Source: Ruminiclostridium sp.
Lineage (GTDB): Bacteria > Bacillota_A > Clostridia > Oscillospirales > Ruminococcaceae
Reading direction: 5' to 3'
NCBI GenBank assembly: GCA_017550775.1
Contig: JAFZOA010000305.1
Location: 1 to 5,793, forward strand
Length of the DNA: 5,793 nt
The position numbers and the translations under genes were made by a program. Within the stretch, counting starts at the first letter, position 1, and each line of letters begins with the position of its first letter. Of this stretch, positions 4,002-5,793 are shown in pieces. Below the pieces are notes generated by a model. That model saw only the letters and a list, made by a program, of their open reading frames with translations, did no database searches and had not been told where the DNA came from.

Positions 4002-5793
4002 GCATAAAGATAGCGCTTGCCGGAAACCCGAACTGCGGCAAGACAACGCTTTTCAACGCGCTTACCGGCTCTAACCAGTTCGTCGGGAACTGGCCGGGGG
4101 TCACGGTGGAGAAGAAGGAAGGAAAGCTCAGAAAGCACGACGATGTTATCGTCACCGACCTTCCCGGTATCTACTCACTCTCGCCCTACACCCTCGAAGA
4201 GGTCGTGGCGAGAAACTACCTGATAAACGAGCGTCCCGATGTGATACTAAACATCATCGACGGCACCAACCTCGAACGTAACCTTTACCTCACCACTCAG
4301 CTCACCGAGCTCGGAATACCGGTCGTTACCGCCGTAAATATGGTCGATGTCCTCAAAAAGAACGGCGATACGATAGATCTCGGAAAGCTTTCAAAAGCGA
4401 CAGGCTGTAAAGCGGTCGCTATATCCGCGCTAAAAGGCGATGGCGTGCAGGAGGCGGCGGAGGCTGCAATTGCCGCTGCTAAGGGCGAAAAGACCGTCCC
4501 GAAGCACAGCTTCTCCGGTACAGTCGAGCACGCCCTCGCGCACATCGAGGAAGCTGTGCTCCACGATATGCCGGAGGAAAAGCAGCGCTGGTATGCGATA
4601 AAGCTGTTTGAGCGGGACGAACAGGTGATAGAACAGCTCGGGGTTTCCGCGGCAAAGCTTGCTCACATCGAGAACGACATCAAGGCGGTGGAGGAGGAGC
4701 TTGACGACGACAGCGAGTCTATCATCACCAACGAGCGTTACGAATACATTTCCCGTGTTATCGGGGACTGTCAGAACAAGAAGAGTGCCGGTAAGCTCTC
4801 CGTTTCGGATAAGATCGACAGGATCGTCACCAACCGCGTGCTCGGACTTCCGATATTTGCGGCGGTAATGTTCCTTATCTACTACATATCCATGGTCACG
4901 GTGGGTCTCGGAGCCACGGACTGGGCAAATGACGGACTGTTCGGCGACGGGTATCACCTGTTCGGCATCGGCGACGGCGAGACAGAGGAAGCCGAGGAGG
5001 AATACGGCGACACAGACGCGATCATAGAGGGCGCACTCGCGAAGGCTGACGAGCTCGGGATAGACGTTTCCGAAGCAGAGGATGCGGACAGCTTCAGAAG
5101 CATAGCCGCTGCAATGGGCGACGCGGAGTTCACATACACGGTCGAGGACGAGGAAACGCTCGCTGTGGAGGACTTTACCGCGACCACCGCCGACTTCTCG
5201 GCTGCAATAGATATGTTTGAGAAGTACGACGGCGGCGTTGACCCCGCAAATTACGGCGTATGGGTACCGGGCGTTCCTGTGGTTATCGAGGGCTGGCTCG
5301 GCGAGGATTGCCCGGAGTGGCTCCACGGGCTTGTCATTGACGGTATCGTAGCGGGGGTGGGCTCTGTGCTGGGTTTCGTGCCGCAGATGCTGGTACTGTT
5401 CCTGCTGCTCGCGTTCGTTGAAGCGTGCGGCTACATGGCAAGAGTGGCGTTCGTGCTCGACCGCATTTTCCGCCGCTTCGGTCTTTCCGGCAAGTCCTTC
5501 ATACCGATACTTATCGGCACGGGCTGCGGCATACCCGGAATAATGGCTTCCCGCACGATAGAGAACGAGCGCGACCGCAGAATGACCATAATGACCACCA
5601 CGTTTATCCCGTGCAGCGCCAAGCTCCCCTTTATCGCGATGATCGCGGGCGCGATATTCGGAGGTTCTCCCTTCATTTCGGTATCGGCGTTCTTCCTCGG
5701 AATGGCGGCGATAATCGTTTCGGGCATAATCCTCAAAAAGACGAAGATGTTCGCCGGAGACCCGGCTCCCTTCGTAATGGAGCTTCCCGCATA
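3998..5793 (+). CDS. feoB: FeoB, ferrous iron transporter with acidic loop insertion, 3' end cut by window edge
   Basis: FeoB is the inner-membrane Fe(II) transporter with a cytoplasmic GTPase domain. From the ATG at 3998 I read 598 codons, open to the window end. The G motifs are all present: GNPNCGKT (9-16), the switch Thr36 in GVTVE, DLPG (54-57), NMVD (114-117) and SAL (143-145). A helical guanine-dissociation-inhibitor-like region follows to about 270. The first membrane helix is around 287-304. An insertion at about 326-415 holds roughly 30 Asp/Glu and only 3 Lys/Arg. The canonical sequence resumes at EWLHGLVIDGIVAGVGSVLGFVPQ (440-463), followed by a CGYMARVAF block, GTGCGIPGI with the conserved Cys510, and PCSAKLP with Cys539. 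The last residues, FVMELPA, match the usual join to the second gate half, so about 200 residues lie outside. A GGAGG site precedes the start. Confidence 0.97.
   Translation, partial: MSIKIALAGNPNCGKTTLFNALTGSNQFVGNWPGVTVEKKEGKLRKHDDVIVTDLPGIYSLSPYTLEEVVARNYLINERPDVILNIIDGTNLERNLYLTTQLTELGIPVVTAVNMVDVLKKNGDTIDLGKLSKATGCKAVAISALKGDGVQEAAEAAIAAAKGEKTVPKHSFSGTVEHALAHIEEAVLHDMPEEKQRWYAIKLFERDEQVIEQLGVSAAKLAHIENDIKAVEEELDDDSESIITNERYEYISRVIGDCQNKKSAGKLSVSDKIDRIVTNRVLGLPIFAAVMFLIYYISMVTVGLGATDWANDGLFGDGYHLFGIGDGETEEAEEEYGDTDAIIEGALAKADELGIDVSEAEDADSFRSIAAAMGDAEFTYTVEDEETLAVEDFTATTADFSAAIDMFEKYDGGVDPANYGVWVPGVPVVIEGWLGEDCPEWLHGLVIDGIVAGVGSVLGFVPQMLVLFLLLAFVEACGYMARVAFVLDRIFRRFGLSGKSFIPILIGTGCGIPGIMASRTIENERDRRMTIMTTTFIPCSAKLPFIAMIAGAIFGGSPFISVSAFFLGMAAIIVSGIILKKTKMFAGDPAPFVMELPA

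Noticed and set aside
4430..5326. 298-codon open frame on the minus strand
   Set aside because: It is antisense to feoB, whose translation shows all GTPase and membrane motifs; the antisense protein has no recognisable domain and results from the codon bias of the real gene.

Overview
The window looks like a chromosomal segment of an anaerobic Firmicute, most likely a clostridial gut or rumen bacterium (Oscillospiraceae/Ruminococcus-like). The reasons are a Megasphaera/Clostridium-type short-chain flavodoxin, tandem small FeoA proteins before FeoB, consensus sigma-A promoters, strong AGGAGG ribosome sites, and intergenic heptamer repeats of a kind I associate from memory with such genomes. 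The genus assignment is inference.

Two metal-acquisition operons diverge from a regulatory region at about 3020-3542. The left operon runs on the minus strand: consensus promoter (3304-3332), a cobalamin-type riboswitch aptamer (3136-3264), an intrinsic terminator ending next to the ribosome site (3034-3072), flavodoxin (2612-3019), a small membrane-anchored NEAT-like surface protein (2193-2615), a TroA/BtuF-type binding lipoprotein (1069-2196), a 163-bp spacer full of repeats, and a FecCD/BtuC-type permease (905 to beyond the left edge). The first three genes are joined by 4-base ATGA overlaps. Protein families alone would suggest siderophore or heme uptake, but the riboswitch points to cobalamin or another corrinoid. 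In that reading the surface protein and lipoprotein capture the ligand, the permease imports it with an ATPase outside the window, and flavodoxin could supply electrons for Co(II) to Co(I) reduction before adenosylation. That model is inference.

The right operon runs on the plus strand: consensus promoter (3370-3398), a 5' leader with two GTTAG-N6-CTAAC inverted repeats that look like operators of a metal-dependent (DtxR/IdeR/MntR-like) repressor, feoA (3543-3755), a second feoA (3768-4001), and feoB (3998 to beyond the right edge). FeoB carries a highly acidic insertion of roughly 90 residues in the first loop after its first membrane segment.

The points most worth following are the apparent B12 control of a flavodoxin plus NEAT-like protein operon, the missing secretion signal on the NEAT-like protein, the acidic FeoB loop, and the paired operator-like sites in the feo leader.
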